Source: Dehalococcoidia bacterium (lineage in GTDB: Bacteria > Chloroflexota > Dehalococcoidia > GIF9 > AB-539-J10). Taken from it: DNA of 64,000 nucleotides. The notes beneath the pieces are model-generated. The model searched no databases and had not been told where the DNA came from. It was given only the letters and a program-made list of their open reading frames with translations. Numbering within the stretch: position 1 is the stretch's first letter; each line of letters opens with the position of its first letter. Where the stretch lies: NCBI GenBank assembly GCA_007129495.1, contig SKVJ01000007.1:1-64000 (forward strand), given 5' to 3'. The position numbers and the translations under genes are program-made. Of this stretch, positions 45,327-53,384 are shown piece after piece.

Positions 45327-46415
45327 ATGAAAGTCGCAGCCATACAGGCCTCTCCCGTTCTACCGATGAATAGAGACGCTACGGTCGACAAAGCCTGCTC
45401 ACTCATACGTGAGGCAGGCGCGAATGGAGCTCGTCTGGTGGTCCTTCCGGAGACGTTCGTGCCGATGTATCCTAACTGGTCCATCGACCTCAGTAATCCC
45501 ACGGAGTGGCCAAGAAATCTTCTCGGTCTTACTCGCAATTCGGTATCCATACCCGGTCCCGAGATAACCAGGCTCTGTGACGCTGCACGGACAGCACAAT
45601 CGTGTGTGTGTATAGGAGTCAACGAGTACGTGCCCCGTTACGAAGGGATGCTGTTCAATTCGCTGGTATTCATCGATGCCGATGGCACCCTTCTTGGCGT
45701 ACACAGGAAGCTCACACCCTCGAATCGGGAACGTTGTTTCTGGGCTCGTGGCGACGGCACGTCGCTGCGCGTATACGATACCGCAGCAGGTCGGGTGGGA
45801 GGCCTCATTTGCTACGAACATCTGCAGCCGCTCAGCAAGTATTCCCTCATGGCTCAGGGAGAACAGATCCATTGCATTTGCTGGCCCGGGTGGCCGAACT
45901 TCCCTAACGGCCGGAGCAACAAGGCCGTCTTCGACGTCGCCACCCGAGCCTACGCTATTGAGGGCCAGTGTTTTGTGGTCGCTGCATCAATGTACATCGA
46001 TCCTGCAGAGGGCGAAGGAGCGGGTCTGGGTAATGCAAGTTGGACTTTCTTTGGTGGAAGCACCATCGTCGGGCCCGAGGGTGACTACATCGCCGGGCCT
46101 GTGTATGATCAGGAGGCTATCCTTTACGGGGAGGTTGATTTCGATCGCATAGTGCTGAGGAAAGCGGCTGCGGACCTGACTGGAAAGGATAATCGCTGGG
46201 ACGTGCTCCGTATCGAAAACGATGCACACCCGTATGTTCCTTTCACTGGTTCATACGGCGATCGCCTCGTGTCGGACATGGGTCTCTTCAGCGAGGCAGG
46301 ACGACAGCGACTCAACTTCCCGGTATCGCTCCAGGAGAGGCTCCGCAACGTTGAATCCGAACTGCACCGGTTAAGGGAGAGTCTCGCCGCGGAGACAGAT
46401 GGCCTGTCTCCTTGA
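45327..46415 (+). CDS. nitrilase (aliphatic/arylaceto-type)
   Basis: 362 residues of the nitrilase superfamily. Catalytic triad: Glu in VLPETF near 47, Lys in HRKLTPSNRERCFWARGDG near 130-148, Cys in GGLICYEHLQPLSKYSLMAQGEQIH (split) near 163-187. The RxxxWxxGDG and CWEH-like pattern is that of true nitrilases, which convert nitriles to carboxylic acid and ammonia. GAGGAGG precedes ATG 45327. A second nitrilase is at 54.5-55.5 kb. Natural substrate unknown. Its TGA is within the -35 of the speD promoter. Confidence 0.9.
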   Translation: MKVAAIQASPVLPMNRDATVDKACSLIREAGANGARLVVLPETFVPMYPNWSIDLSNPTEWPRNLLGLTRNSVSIPGPEITRLCDAARTAQSCVCIGVNEYVPRYEGMLFNSLVFIDADGTLLGVHRKLTPSNRERCFWARGDGTSLRVYDTAAGRVGGLICYEHLQPLSKYSLMAQGEQIHCICWPGWPNFPNGRSNKAVFDVATRAYAIEGQCFVVAASMYIDPAEGEGAGLGNASWTFFGGSTIVGPEGDYIAGPVYDQEAILYGEVDFDRIVLRKAAADLTGKDNRWDVLRIENDAHPYVPFTGSYGDRLVSDMGLFSEAGRQRLNFPVSLQERLRNVESELHRLRESLAAETDGLSP

Positions 46416-46440
46416 CCTCCCTTCCCCGTTACCATATAAT
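46412..46440 (+). promoter_or_regulatory. promoter of speD-speE
   Basis: TTGACC (46412-46417), 17-nt spacer, consensus TATAAT (46435-46440). The -35 box holds the nitrilase stop codon. Transcription should begin near 46447. Confidence 0.8.
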
Positions 46441-46449
46441 TGCGGTCGT

Positions 46450-46470
46450 ATGCCCAGCGTTGCTGGGCAT
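46450..46470 (+). other. 5'-terminal mRNA hairpin ahead of speD
   Basis: ATGCCCAGC (46450-46458), loop GTT, GCTGGGCAT (46462-46470): a perfect 9-bp stem that would start within about 3 nt of the predicted mRNA 5' end. There is no T run after it, only TCTCTCTT, so it is more likely a 5' protective or regulatory stem than a terminator. The speD ribosome-binding site follows 26 nt later. Confidence 0.6.
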
Positions 46471-46511
46471 TCTCTCTTACGACTTCTAATGCTCCAAGGA
46501 GGGAAGGTGAT

Positions 46512-46889
46512 TTGTATGCGCTGGGACGACATCTTCTTATAGAGTTAAAAGGCTGCAACACAAACCTGCTTGACAACCTCGAGTTCCTCAGGGAGTGCCT
46601 CCATTCCGCAGCGGTCCGCTGTGGTGCCACAGTAGTCGGCGATTCGTTTTATCACTTCTCCCCTTACGGAGTGAGTGGCGTGGTGAATATAGCTGAGTCA
46701 CACATCTCGATCCACACTTGGCCGGAGTGCGGCTACGCCGCAGTAGATGTGTTTACCTGTGGAGACAAGGTCACACCTGAGGAAGCGGCGCGCTTGATCA
46801 TGCAGTCGCTGGAGGCAACAGACTGCTCTTTGGTCGAGCTTCGTCGTGGTCTGCTGGAAGCAGGCGCGACTCACGGTGCACAAGTATGA
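46512..46889 (+). CDS. speD: S-adenosylmethionine decarboxylase proenzyme
   Basis: 125 residues, the small prokaryotic class. The enzyme cleaves itself before a Ser to create a pyruvoyl group; the cleavage site is in IAESHISIHTWPECGYAAVDVFTCG (split) near 59-83, with Ser62 as the likely pyruvoyl precursor and the Cys in FTCG as general acid. It supplies decarboxylated SAM for SpeE. The frame is open from 46440, but that is the promoter. TTG 46512 is chosen: AAGGAGGG lies 8 nt before it and the protein then begins MYALGRHLLIEL, as the family does. Confidence 0.92.
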   Translation: MYALGRHLLIELKGCNTNLLDNLEFLRECLHSAAVRCGATVVGDSFYHFSPYGVSGVVNIAESHISIHTWPECGYAAVDVFTCGDKVTPEEAARLIMQSLEATDCSLVELRRGLLEAGATHGAQV

Positions 46890-47809
46890 GCGACTCTACA
46901 CCTCCCAAACATACCTGGTTTCACGATGCATTGACTCCCGATCTCGGGATACTCCATCGCGTCGAAGGGTTTCTCTATTCCGGCAGGAGCGCCTACCAGG
47001 GCGTCGAGGTGATCAAGACCCGCAGCTTCGGAACCTGCCTGGTTCTCGACGGCAAGATTCAGTCGAGCGAGGCAGACGAGTTCATCTATCACGAGACTCT
47101 CGTCCAGCCGGTCATGATCGCGCACCCCGAGCCACGTCGGGTTCTTATCGCAGGAGGTGGGGAAGGAGCTACACTTCGTGAAGTGCTGCGACACGAGTCC
47201 GTCAGCGAGGCGACGATGGTGGACCTCGATGAGCAGGTAGTGAATGTCTGTCGACAGTACCTCCCTTCTTTCAGTGATGGTGCCTTCGACGATCCTCGCA
47301 CGGAATTCATCGTGGGAGATGCCCGGAAGTTCATTGAGGAAAGTCCGCGCACATTTGACGTCATCATTATCGACCTGCCAGATCCCCTCGAGGCCGGTCC
47401 AGCCCAGGCTCTCTACACGCGCGAGTTCTACACTGCAGTCAAGGCTCGCCTCTCCACTGGAGGCATCGTGAGCATCCAATCCGAATCATCCCGGTGGTAT
47501 GACCTGCACGCATTTGCTGCAATCGTCCATACGATACGCCAGGTATTCTCCTGTGTAGCTCCCTATCAGGTTCACATGCCATCGTTTTCCAGCCTGTGGG
47601 GCTTCTCGGCAGCTTCCGATATCCTTCATCCTGAGGGCCTGACCTGCGAAGATGTGGACCTGCGAATCCTGCAACGGCTGAAGAGCGCGGTTCGCTCTTA
47701 TGACGGACGGTCTCATATCGGCATGTTCTCCTTGCCCAAACACATCAGGTCCGCCGTTGAAGACGCCAGGACAGTCATCACTGACGACTCTCCCCTCACC
47801 GTTTTCTAG
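46886..47809 (+). CDS. speE: spermidine (polyamine aminopropyl) synthase
   Basis: 307 residues. It transfers aminopropyl from decarboxylated SAM to putrescine. N-terminal beta domain (about 10-65; SAYQGVEVIKTRSFGTCLVLDG), SAM-binding VLIAGGGEGATLREVLRH near 89-106, VDLDEQVV near 113, catalytic DVIIIDLPDPLEAGPAQALYT (split) near 161-180. It starts ATGA on the speD stop, so both polyamine genes are coupled. No speA/speB is nearby. Confidence 0.94.
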   Translation: MSDSTPPKHTWFHDALTPDLGILHRVEGFLYSGRSAYQGVEVIKTRSFGTCLVLDGKIQSSEADEFIYHETLVQPVMIAHPEPRRVLIAGGGEGATLREVLRHESVSEATMVDLDEQVVNVCRQYLPSFSDGAFDDPRTEFIVGDARKFIEESPRTFDVIIIDLPDPLEAGPAQALYTREFYTAVKARLSTGGIVSIQSESSRWYDLHAFAAIVHTIRQVFSCVAPYQVHMPSFSSLWGFSAASDILHPEGLTCEDVDLRILQRLKSAVRSYDGRSHIGMFSLPKHIRSAVEDARTVITDDSPLTVF

Positions 47810-47847
47810 GCCCGTTCGTTCGGTTTCCCGTGTAGCAGCCGCGATGG

Positions 47848-47853
47848 TATAAT
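47848..47853 (+). promoter_or_regulatory. candidate -10 box for pcrA/uvrD
   Basis: Consensus TATAAT, 5 nt before GTG 47859 (8 nt before GTG 47862). The -35 region is unconvincing (TTTCCC at 18 nt). Same leaderless spacing as several other genes here. Confidence 0.5.
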
Positions 47854-47858
47854 CACTT

Positions 47859-50039
47859 GTGGTGGCTATGGACCTGCTCCTATCTTTAAATCTTTCACAG
47901 CGCGAGGCTGCCCAGACTGGTAACGGACCGTTGCTCATTATCGCTGGTCCCGGGAGTGGCAAGACTCGAGTAATCACCAGCCGAATCGCGCACCTTATCT
48001 CCACCTGTGGAGTCCAACCACACAGCATTCTCGCGGTGACCTTCACCAACAAAGCTGCCCGCGAGATGAAGGAAAGACTGGTGCGGTCCCTTGACGGCTC
48101 TGCCGAAGGCCTGATTATAGGCACTTTCCATGCCGTCTGTTGTCGAATTCTCCGCGATAATGGTCAGGCCATCGGGTTGAGCCGCGGATTTGTGATCTAC
48201 GACGACGACGACCAGATCAACCTCATCAAGCAGAGCATGTCTGAACTGAAACTGGACCCCAAGCAGTACAGCGCCCGCCTCATCCAATCCTCCATCAGTG
48301 CGGCTAAGAGCCGCCTTCTCTCTGAGCATCGGCATGCTGAAGGCGTCGATAGCTACTTCGAGGAGATCGTTCAGAGAGTCTACCAACGCTACCAGTCATT
48401 GCTGAACCAGAGTGACGCTGTGGATTTCGACGACTTGCTGCTCAAGACGGTTCGCCTGTTCGAGACCCGCCCGGATATCCTGGAGAGGTACCAGTCCCGT
48501 TACGAGCACATACTGGTCGACGAATTCCAGGACACTAACCTTGCGCAATTCGAGGTCGTCAGGCTTCTCGCAGCCAGGCATCGCAACATTTGCGTCGTCG
48601 GCGACCCGGATCAGTCCATCTATTCATGGCGCTCAGCGGATCTGCGTAACATCCTGAGTTTCGAGAGGGAGTTTCCCGACGCAAAGGTGGTGCTGCTGGA
48701 GCAGAACTACCGCTCCTCCAAGACAATCCTTAAGGCCGCGTTGCAGGTTATTACGGCAAACCCACTCCGCAAGGAGAAGGACCTGTGGACGGAGAACGAT
48801 GTGGGCAGGCCCGTGGTCCTTACTGAATGCCCGAACGAAAAGGACGAGGCTCAGTTCGTGGTCCAGACCATTGAGAAACTCGTGCGTTACGAGGGGCTTC
48901 GCTATGGCGAGTGCGCAGTGATGTATCGCATCAATGCGCAATCGCGCACCATTGAGGAAAGCCTTATGCGGTTTGGAGTACCGTACAGGCTTGTGGGCGG
49001 CACGCGTTTCTACCGCAGGCAGGAGATCAAAGACATCATTGCCTATCTGCGGGTATTCAACAATCCGCACGACAGCGTCAGCCTGACACGCATCATCAAT
49101 ACACCGGGTCGCGGTATCGGCCAGGGAACTCTCAATAAGCTGCAGTCTCGGGCAGGCGATCAACAGGTGTCATTGTATGAGTCCCTGACACACATGGTAG
49201 AGGAGAAATACATGGCGGCGAGGGCGAGTAACGCCCTTACGAAATTCCTGGAGATGCTCAATTGGCTTATCCAGAGAAGCCGTCAGACGCCCCTGCCGGA
49301 TCTCATCGATGACGTATTGCAGCAAACTGCGTACCGCGCTTATCTGATGGAGAGCGACGACGGAGAGGACCGCTGGCAGAATGTCCAGGAACTACGGGGG
49401 GTGGCTGCAGAGTACGCTCATTTCTCGCCTGAGGAGGCTATGTCCGCTTTCCTGGAGAAGGTGAGCCTGGTCGCGGATGTTGACGAGATGGACGACTTCT
49501 CTGACGCGGTGACACTCATTACTCTCCATCAGGCAAAAGGACTTGAGTTTCCGGCGGTCTTCATAGTAGGCATGGAGGATGGCGTCCTTCCCTACCGGAA
49601 GTCGTTTGACGACCCCGCAGATATGGAGGAGGAGTGTCGGCTGTGCTACGTAGGCTTTACCCGGGCTCAGCATTTTCTGTTTCTCTCTCGCGCACATCGT
49701 AGGAGCCTGTTTGGAAACGGCCTCGCGAATCCGCCTTCACGCTACCTGGAACGTCTCAGCCCCGACCTCATTACCACACGAGGACTGTGGGAAGAGGATG
49801 CGGTCGACAGGACTGGTGCAATCTGCTCTCAACCACTCACCTTTGGCATGTCTGATGATGAATTTCGAGTGGGCGACTGGGTGTTTCACAAGAAGTTCGG
49901 CCAAGGCGTGGTAATGGACTGCTTTCCGGACAAGAGCGACCTCGTCGTCACGGTCTCCTTCGAAGACACCGGAGTCAAGCGACTCCTGCTCAGTCTTGCC
50001 CGCCTGGAAAAGGTAGAGAATTTCGACAGCCTGCCCTGA
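47859..50039 (+). CDS. pcrA: ATP-dependent DNA helicase PcrA/UvrD
   Basis: 726 residues, superfamily 1A. Q motif NLSQREAA near 11-18; Walker A AGPGSGKTRVITSRIAHLI near 30-48; motif II VDEFQDTN near 218; GDPDQSIYSWRSAD near 247; motif IV/V FRINAQSR-type YRINAQSRTIEE near 353 and TLHQAKGLEFPAVFI near 546; motif VI CYVGFTRAQ near 590. C-terminal Tudor-like tail (about 660-715, VFHKKFGQGVV) contacts RNA polymerase in relatives. It unwinds DNA in repair and replication restart; mutL is next. GTG start; two more GTG/ATG codons follow within nine bases. Confidence 0.95.
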   Translation: MVAMDLLLSLNLSQREAAQTGNGPLLIIAGPGSGKTRVITSRIAHLISTCGVQPHSILAVTFTNKAAREMKERLVRSLDGSAEGLIIGTFHAVCCRILRDNGQAIGLSRGFVIYDDDDQINLIKQSMSELKLDPKQYSARLIQSSISAAKSRLLSEHRHAEGVDSYFEEIVQRVYQRYQSLLNQSDAVDFDDLLLKTVRLFETRPDILERYQSRYEHILVDEFQDTNLAQFEVVRLLAARHRNICVVGDPDQSIYSWRSADLRNILSFEREFPDAKVVLLEQNYRSSKTILKAALQVITANPLRKEKDLWTENDVGRPVVLTECPNEKDEAQFVVQTIEKLVRYEGLRYGECAVMYRINAQSRTIEESLMRFGVPYRLVGGTRFYRRQEIKDIIAYLRVFNNPHDSVSLTRIINTPGRGIGQGTLNKLQSRAGDQQVSLYESLTHMVEEKYMAARASNALTKFLEMLNWLIQRSRQTPLPDLIDDVLQQTAYRAYLMESDDGEDRWQNVQELRGVAAEYAHFSPEEAMSAFLEKVSLVADVDEMDDFSDAVTLITLHQAKGLEFPAVFIVGMEDGVLPYRKSFDDPADMEEECRLCYVGFTRAQHFLFLSRAHRRSLFGNGLANPPSRYLERLSPDLITTRGLWEEDAVDRTGAICSQPLTFGMSDDEFRVGDWVFHKKFGQGVVMDCFPDKSDLVVTVSFEDTGVKRLLLSLARLEKVENFDSLP

Positions 50040-50045
50040 ACACTG

Positions 50046-50074
50046 TTGACACTCTACACGCCACCGTGTAGACT
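50046..50074 (+). promoter_or_regulatory. promoter of mutL
   Basis: TTGACA (50046-50051), 17-nt spacer, TAGACT (50069-50074), then 5 nt to GTG 50080 (8 nt to GTG 50083). Confidence 0.7.
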
Positions 50075-50079
50075 CGATT

Positions 50080-51768
50080 GTGGTGGAACTTCATGTACTG
50101 CCTCCGGAAGTGGTTTCCCGCATCGCTGCTGGCGAGGTTGTCGAGCGTCCTGCTTCAATTGTCAAAGAGCTTATCGAGAACTCTCTTGACGCTGGTGCGG
50201 ACAAGATAGACGTTGACAGCAGAGGTGGTGGCGCAGAGTTGCTCTGTGTAGCTGACAACGGCTCCGGCATCCCCTGTGCGCATGTCGAGATGGCCTTCCT
50301 TCGCCACGCCACGAGCAAGATAGCGTCGCTGGACGATCTCGTGCACCTGCGCTCACTCGGATTCAGAGGAGAGGCTTTGCCGAGCATCGCAGCAGTGGCC
50401 GATGTCGAGGTTTCGACAAGTGCCGCAGATACCGAACTCGGCACTTATCTCTATATCCATGGTGGCACTGTCGTCCACCGTGAAAGCAAGCCGCGAGCGC
50501 AAGGTACTACCATCGCTGTCAGGCGGCTCTTCCGCCATTTTCCTGCGCGCCTTAAGTTCCTCAAGTCCGAGGCCACTGAGAACGGGCACATCGCGCAGGT
50601 GGTGAGCCAGTATGCTCTTGCGTTCCCGTCGGTTGCCTTCAGCCTCTTGCTTGAGGATAGAATCGCCGTGCGGAGCCCGGGCAATGGCGTCCTGCGCGAT
50701 GTGGTAGTGCAGCTTTATGGAACAGAACTCGCCCGGGCTATGATCAGGATCGAGTCCAGTTCTGATTCGATGAGTATCACCGGACTCGCTGCTCCGGCAT
50801 CTCTCTCGCGCGCCGGTCGGGGCCATCAAAGCATGTTCATCAACCATCGATGGATTCGCAGCCCGCTCTTGCAGCGAGCCGTTGACGACGCATACCGTGG
50901 TTTGCTTCAGGAAGGAAGAAATGCCGTCACGGTGCTTAATCTCGAGATGTCACCGGATCGCCTCGATGTGAATGTACACCCCGGCAAAGCTCTGGTGAAG
51001 TTCGCAGATGAACAGGCTGTCTTCAGATTCGTGCGGGGCGCACTTAAGACGGCCCTAATGAACACGTCGGTAGCAACTGACGCACGACACCTGTCGTATA
51101 CATCCACAGGCACCCAGTACAACTGGTCGGTTGGCGAACCGATGGAGCACACGCCTTCACCTCATCTTGCCGCAACCCCCACTCCTGGTTCAGAGGCTCT
51201 TCCGCCGCTTCGCATACTGGGCCAACTGCTTGCAACCTATATCGTCGCAGAAGGGCCGGACGGAATGTACCTGGTGGACCAGCATGCTGCGCATGAACGA
51301 GTAGTGTACGACAGCCTGGTCGCACAAGAGGCGGGAGCTGCGCCCGAGGTTCAGGGCCTGCTCGAGCCAATCACCATAGAGTTGAGCCCGACGGAGGACT
51401 CCTTACTGATTGATGCGTTTGAGGAGCTCTCAACTGTGGGGTTCATGATCGATAATTTCGGGGACCGTACGTATCTGCTACGCAGCATCCCTGCGGTTCT
51501 CAGAGACTTTGATGCCGCAACGATCTTGCGTGACATCCTGCACGAACTCTCGCAGCACAGTCGTCAGGACATTCACGCGCGGCTGGCAATAACCATTTCC
51601 TGTCATGCCGCCGTACGGGCAGGTCGCCACCTCTCTGTCGACGAGATGAAACAGTTGATACTCCAACTCGAGCGTTGCGCACAGCCACGAACATGCCCTC
51701 ATGGCAGACCGACGGTCATTCGCTATGACAAGGGAGAACTCGACCGGCTGTTCGGACGGCGCTCCTGA
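50080..51768 (+). CDS. mutL: DNA mismatch repair protein MutL
   Basis: 562 residues. GHKL ATPase N-terminus: IAAGEVVERPASIVKELIENSLDAG (split) near 12-36, DNGSGI near 59, ATSKI near 75, GFRGEALPSI near 92. The C-terminal endonuclease domain has DQHAAHERVVYD near 401-412, where the last acidic residue of DQHAx2Ex4E is Asp, and CPHGRP near 541, so it should be the nicking type found in bacteria without MutH. mutS is not in the window. Predicted leaderless GTG start. Confidence 0.95.
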   Translation: MVELHVLPPEVVSRIAAGEVVERPASIVKELIENSLDAGADKIDVDSRGGGAELLCVADNGSGIPCAHVEMAFLRHATSKIASLDDLVHLRSLGFRGEALPSIAAVADVEVSTSAADTELGTYLYIHGGTVVHRESKPRAQGTTIAVRRLFRHFPARLKFLKSEATENGHIAQVVSQYALAFPSVAFSLLLEDRIAVRSPGNGVLRDVVVQLYGTELARAMIRIESSSDSMSITGLAAPASLSRAGRGHQSMFINHRWIRSPLLQRAVDDAYRGLLQEGRNAVTVLNLEMSPDRLDVNVHPGKALVKFADEQAVFRFVRGALKTALMNTSVATDARHLSYTSTGTQYNWSVGEPMEHTPSPHLAATPTPGSEALPPLRILGQLLATYIVAEGPDGMYLVDQHAAHERVVYDSLVAQEAGAAPEVQGLLEPITIELSPTEDSLLIDAFEELSTVGFMIDNFGDRTYLLRSIPAVLRDFDAATILRDILHELSQHSRQDIHARLAITISCHAAVRAGRHLSVDEMKQLILQLERCAQPRTCPHGRPTVIRYDKGELDRLFGRRS

Positions 51769-51773
51769 TCAAA

Positions 51774-53210
51774 TCAGTCATTCATCATCCGCTTGCGCTC
51801 ATGGTATCGCAATAATCGGTTGGTCGACCTCGCTGCGTGCCGAATCGAGTTGTAGACGGAGATGCCGGACAGGTAGCACTTCTCCCGAGCTTGCGCCATC
51901 CACTCGTAATGCTCCTTGAGCGTCATCATCTGGATGACTACGACCACCGGCTTATGGAAGTCCTTGTGGGCCAGTACCACATCATCTATAAGTTTGTCCC
52001 ATATCTCCCTGTGCAACTCGGGTGGCCGCGCAATCAGTCCCACGGAAAGGTGTACGATCGAGAGATCGATATGCTCGTACTCACTGAAGGCTTTCAGCAC
52101 CGGGTAATAGCCAACGGTCCATGCCTCCGCAGAAAGGTCCATCGGGTTGTTGATAATGGTACCCGCTTCGCTACCGAGTAGTGCAGCTGTCTGCCGTCGC
52201 ATCTCTTCGGGAAATCCGAGAATCTCAAGTCCTTCCTTCGCCGCCTCATCTCCAGCAAGTACTGTAGCACCACCCCCAAGCCCCAGAAGCGCAACGCGCC
52301 GACCTGCCGGCTTCGGAAGAAACATGAACGTAACCGCCATGTCAATCCACTCTTCAATGGTGTGCGTCCGTACCGCATTAACCTGTTGCAGAAGTCCATC
52401 CCACACCCGGTCGGTTCCGGCAAGCGAGCCTGTATGAGAAGCTGCCGCGCGGGCACCGGACTCTGTCACGCCAACCTTCAGCACTATCACGGGTTTGCGT
52501 CTGGCGGCGCGCTCAATAGCTTTCTTGAAGTGGGACCCTTCCTTCACGCCCTCGATATACGCCATGATGATTCCAGTGTCAGGGTCATCCGCCATGTAGT
52601 CCATCAGGTCTGACTCATTCACATCGCTTGCATTCCCGTAGGACACCACCTTGCTGAAACGAACGCCTCGGCGTGCTGCTTCACGAGCGACATAGATAGC
52701 ATTACCTCCGCTCTGGCAGATGACGCCGACCGGCCCGCTTTCGTCGCACAGATCGGACAGAAATGACACCCCCGCTGCAGGAGCGTATACGCCCATGCAA
52801 TTGGGCCCGACAACGCGGATGCCATGCGTGCGCGCGATAGCGAGGACCTCCTTTTCAAGCTGTATGCCCGCGTCCTGGCCCAGTTCCGAGAACCCCGAAG
52901 TGAAGAAATGAATCGCTTTTACTCCCTTTTCAGCGCAGTCTGTCATCAACTGGAGAGCGCTGGCTGCAGGGATCGCGGAAATGACGTAGTCAACCGGTCC
53001 AGGGATGTCACGCAGGCTGCGATACACAGTGAGTCCACGCATTTCACCACCCTTGGGATTAACCGGATATAGCTGCCCCTTAAAGCCACAGCGAATCATT
53101 GCGTCGAGATAGCTGTTGCCTCCCAGTTGGGTGTGATCGGCTGTGGTCGAGACCCCTGCGATCGCGATAGCACGGGGATTGAATATCGCATCCAGATTTG
53201 ATGTGCTCAT
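51774..53210 (-). CDS. CoA-binding acyl-CoA synthetase (ADP-forming) alpha-type subunit
   Basis: 478 residues. N-terminal CoA-binding Rossmann domain (about 5-130; PRAIAIAGVS, YPVNPKGGEMRGL, GPNCMGVY), then two succinyl-CoA-ligase-like flavodoxin domains; the phosphohistidine is expected in AASHTGSLAG near 265. No ATP-grasp beta domain follows, so the nucleotide-binding subunit must be elsewhere. Such enzymes make ATP from acyl-CoA, or act as protein or small-acid CoA ligases. Start ATG with AGAGGAG. Convergent with mutL, 5 nt between stops. Confidence 0.87.
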   Translation of the reverse strand: MSTSNLDAIFNPRAIAIAGVSTTADHTQLGGNSYLDAMIRCGFKGQLYPVNPKGGEMRGLTVYRSLRDIPGPVDYVISAIPAASALQLMTDCAEKGVKAIHFFTSGFSELGQDAGIQLEKEVLAIARTHGIRVVGPNCMGVYAPAAGVSFLSDLCDESGPVGVICQSGGNAIYVAREAARRGVRFSKVVSYGNASDVNESDLMDYMADDPDTGIIMAYIEGVKEGSHFKKAIERAARRKPVIVLKVGVTESGARAAASHTGSLAGTDRVWDGLLQQVNAVRTHTIEEWIDMAVTFMFLPKPAGRRVALLGLGGGATVLAGDEAAKEGLEILGFPEEMRRQTAALLGSEAGTIINNPMDLSAEAWTVGYYPVLKAFSEYEHIDLSIVHLSVGLIARPPELHREIWDKLIDDVVLAHKDFHKPVVVVIQMMTLKEHYEWMAQAREKCYLSGISVYNSIRHAARSTNRLLRYHERKRMMND

Positions 53211-53321
53211 TCTGCTCCTCTGACGAAGGTTGTCCGCTCGACCGAGAATTCTACTATATCCTGGAGTGGTGGGCCGCCGTAGCCGCCAGGCGCATTCCGT
53301 GACGTAATACCGTTACTCCCG

Positions 53322-53349
53322 TTGTCCGTGGCATCACGTATGCTACACT
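53322..53349 (+). promoter_or_regulatory. promoter of asd
   Basis: TTGTCC (53322-53327), 16-nt spacer, TACACT (53344-53349). Transcription would start near 53356, 30 nt before ATG 53385, leaving GGAGG in the leader. Confidence 0.55.
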
Positions 53350-53384
53350 TTACGACTCACGAAGCATTCTGGAGGCATCCGCGA

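Noticed and set aside
46450-46470. Hairpin upstream of speD as an intrinsic terminator
   Set aside because: It comes immediately after the predicted transcription start and lacks a run of T, so termination there would make no sense.
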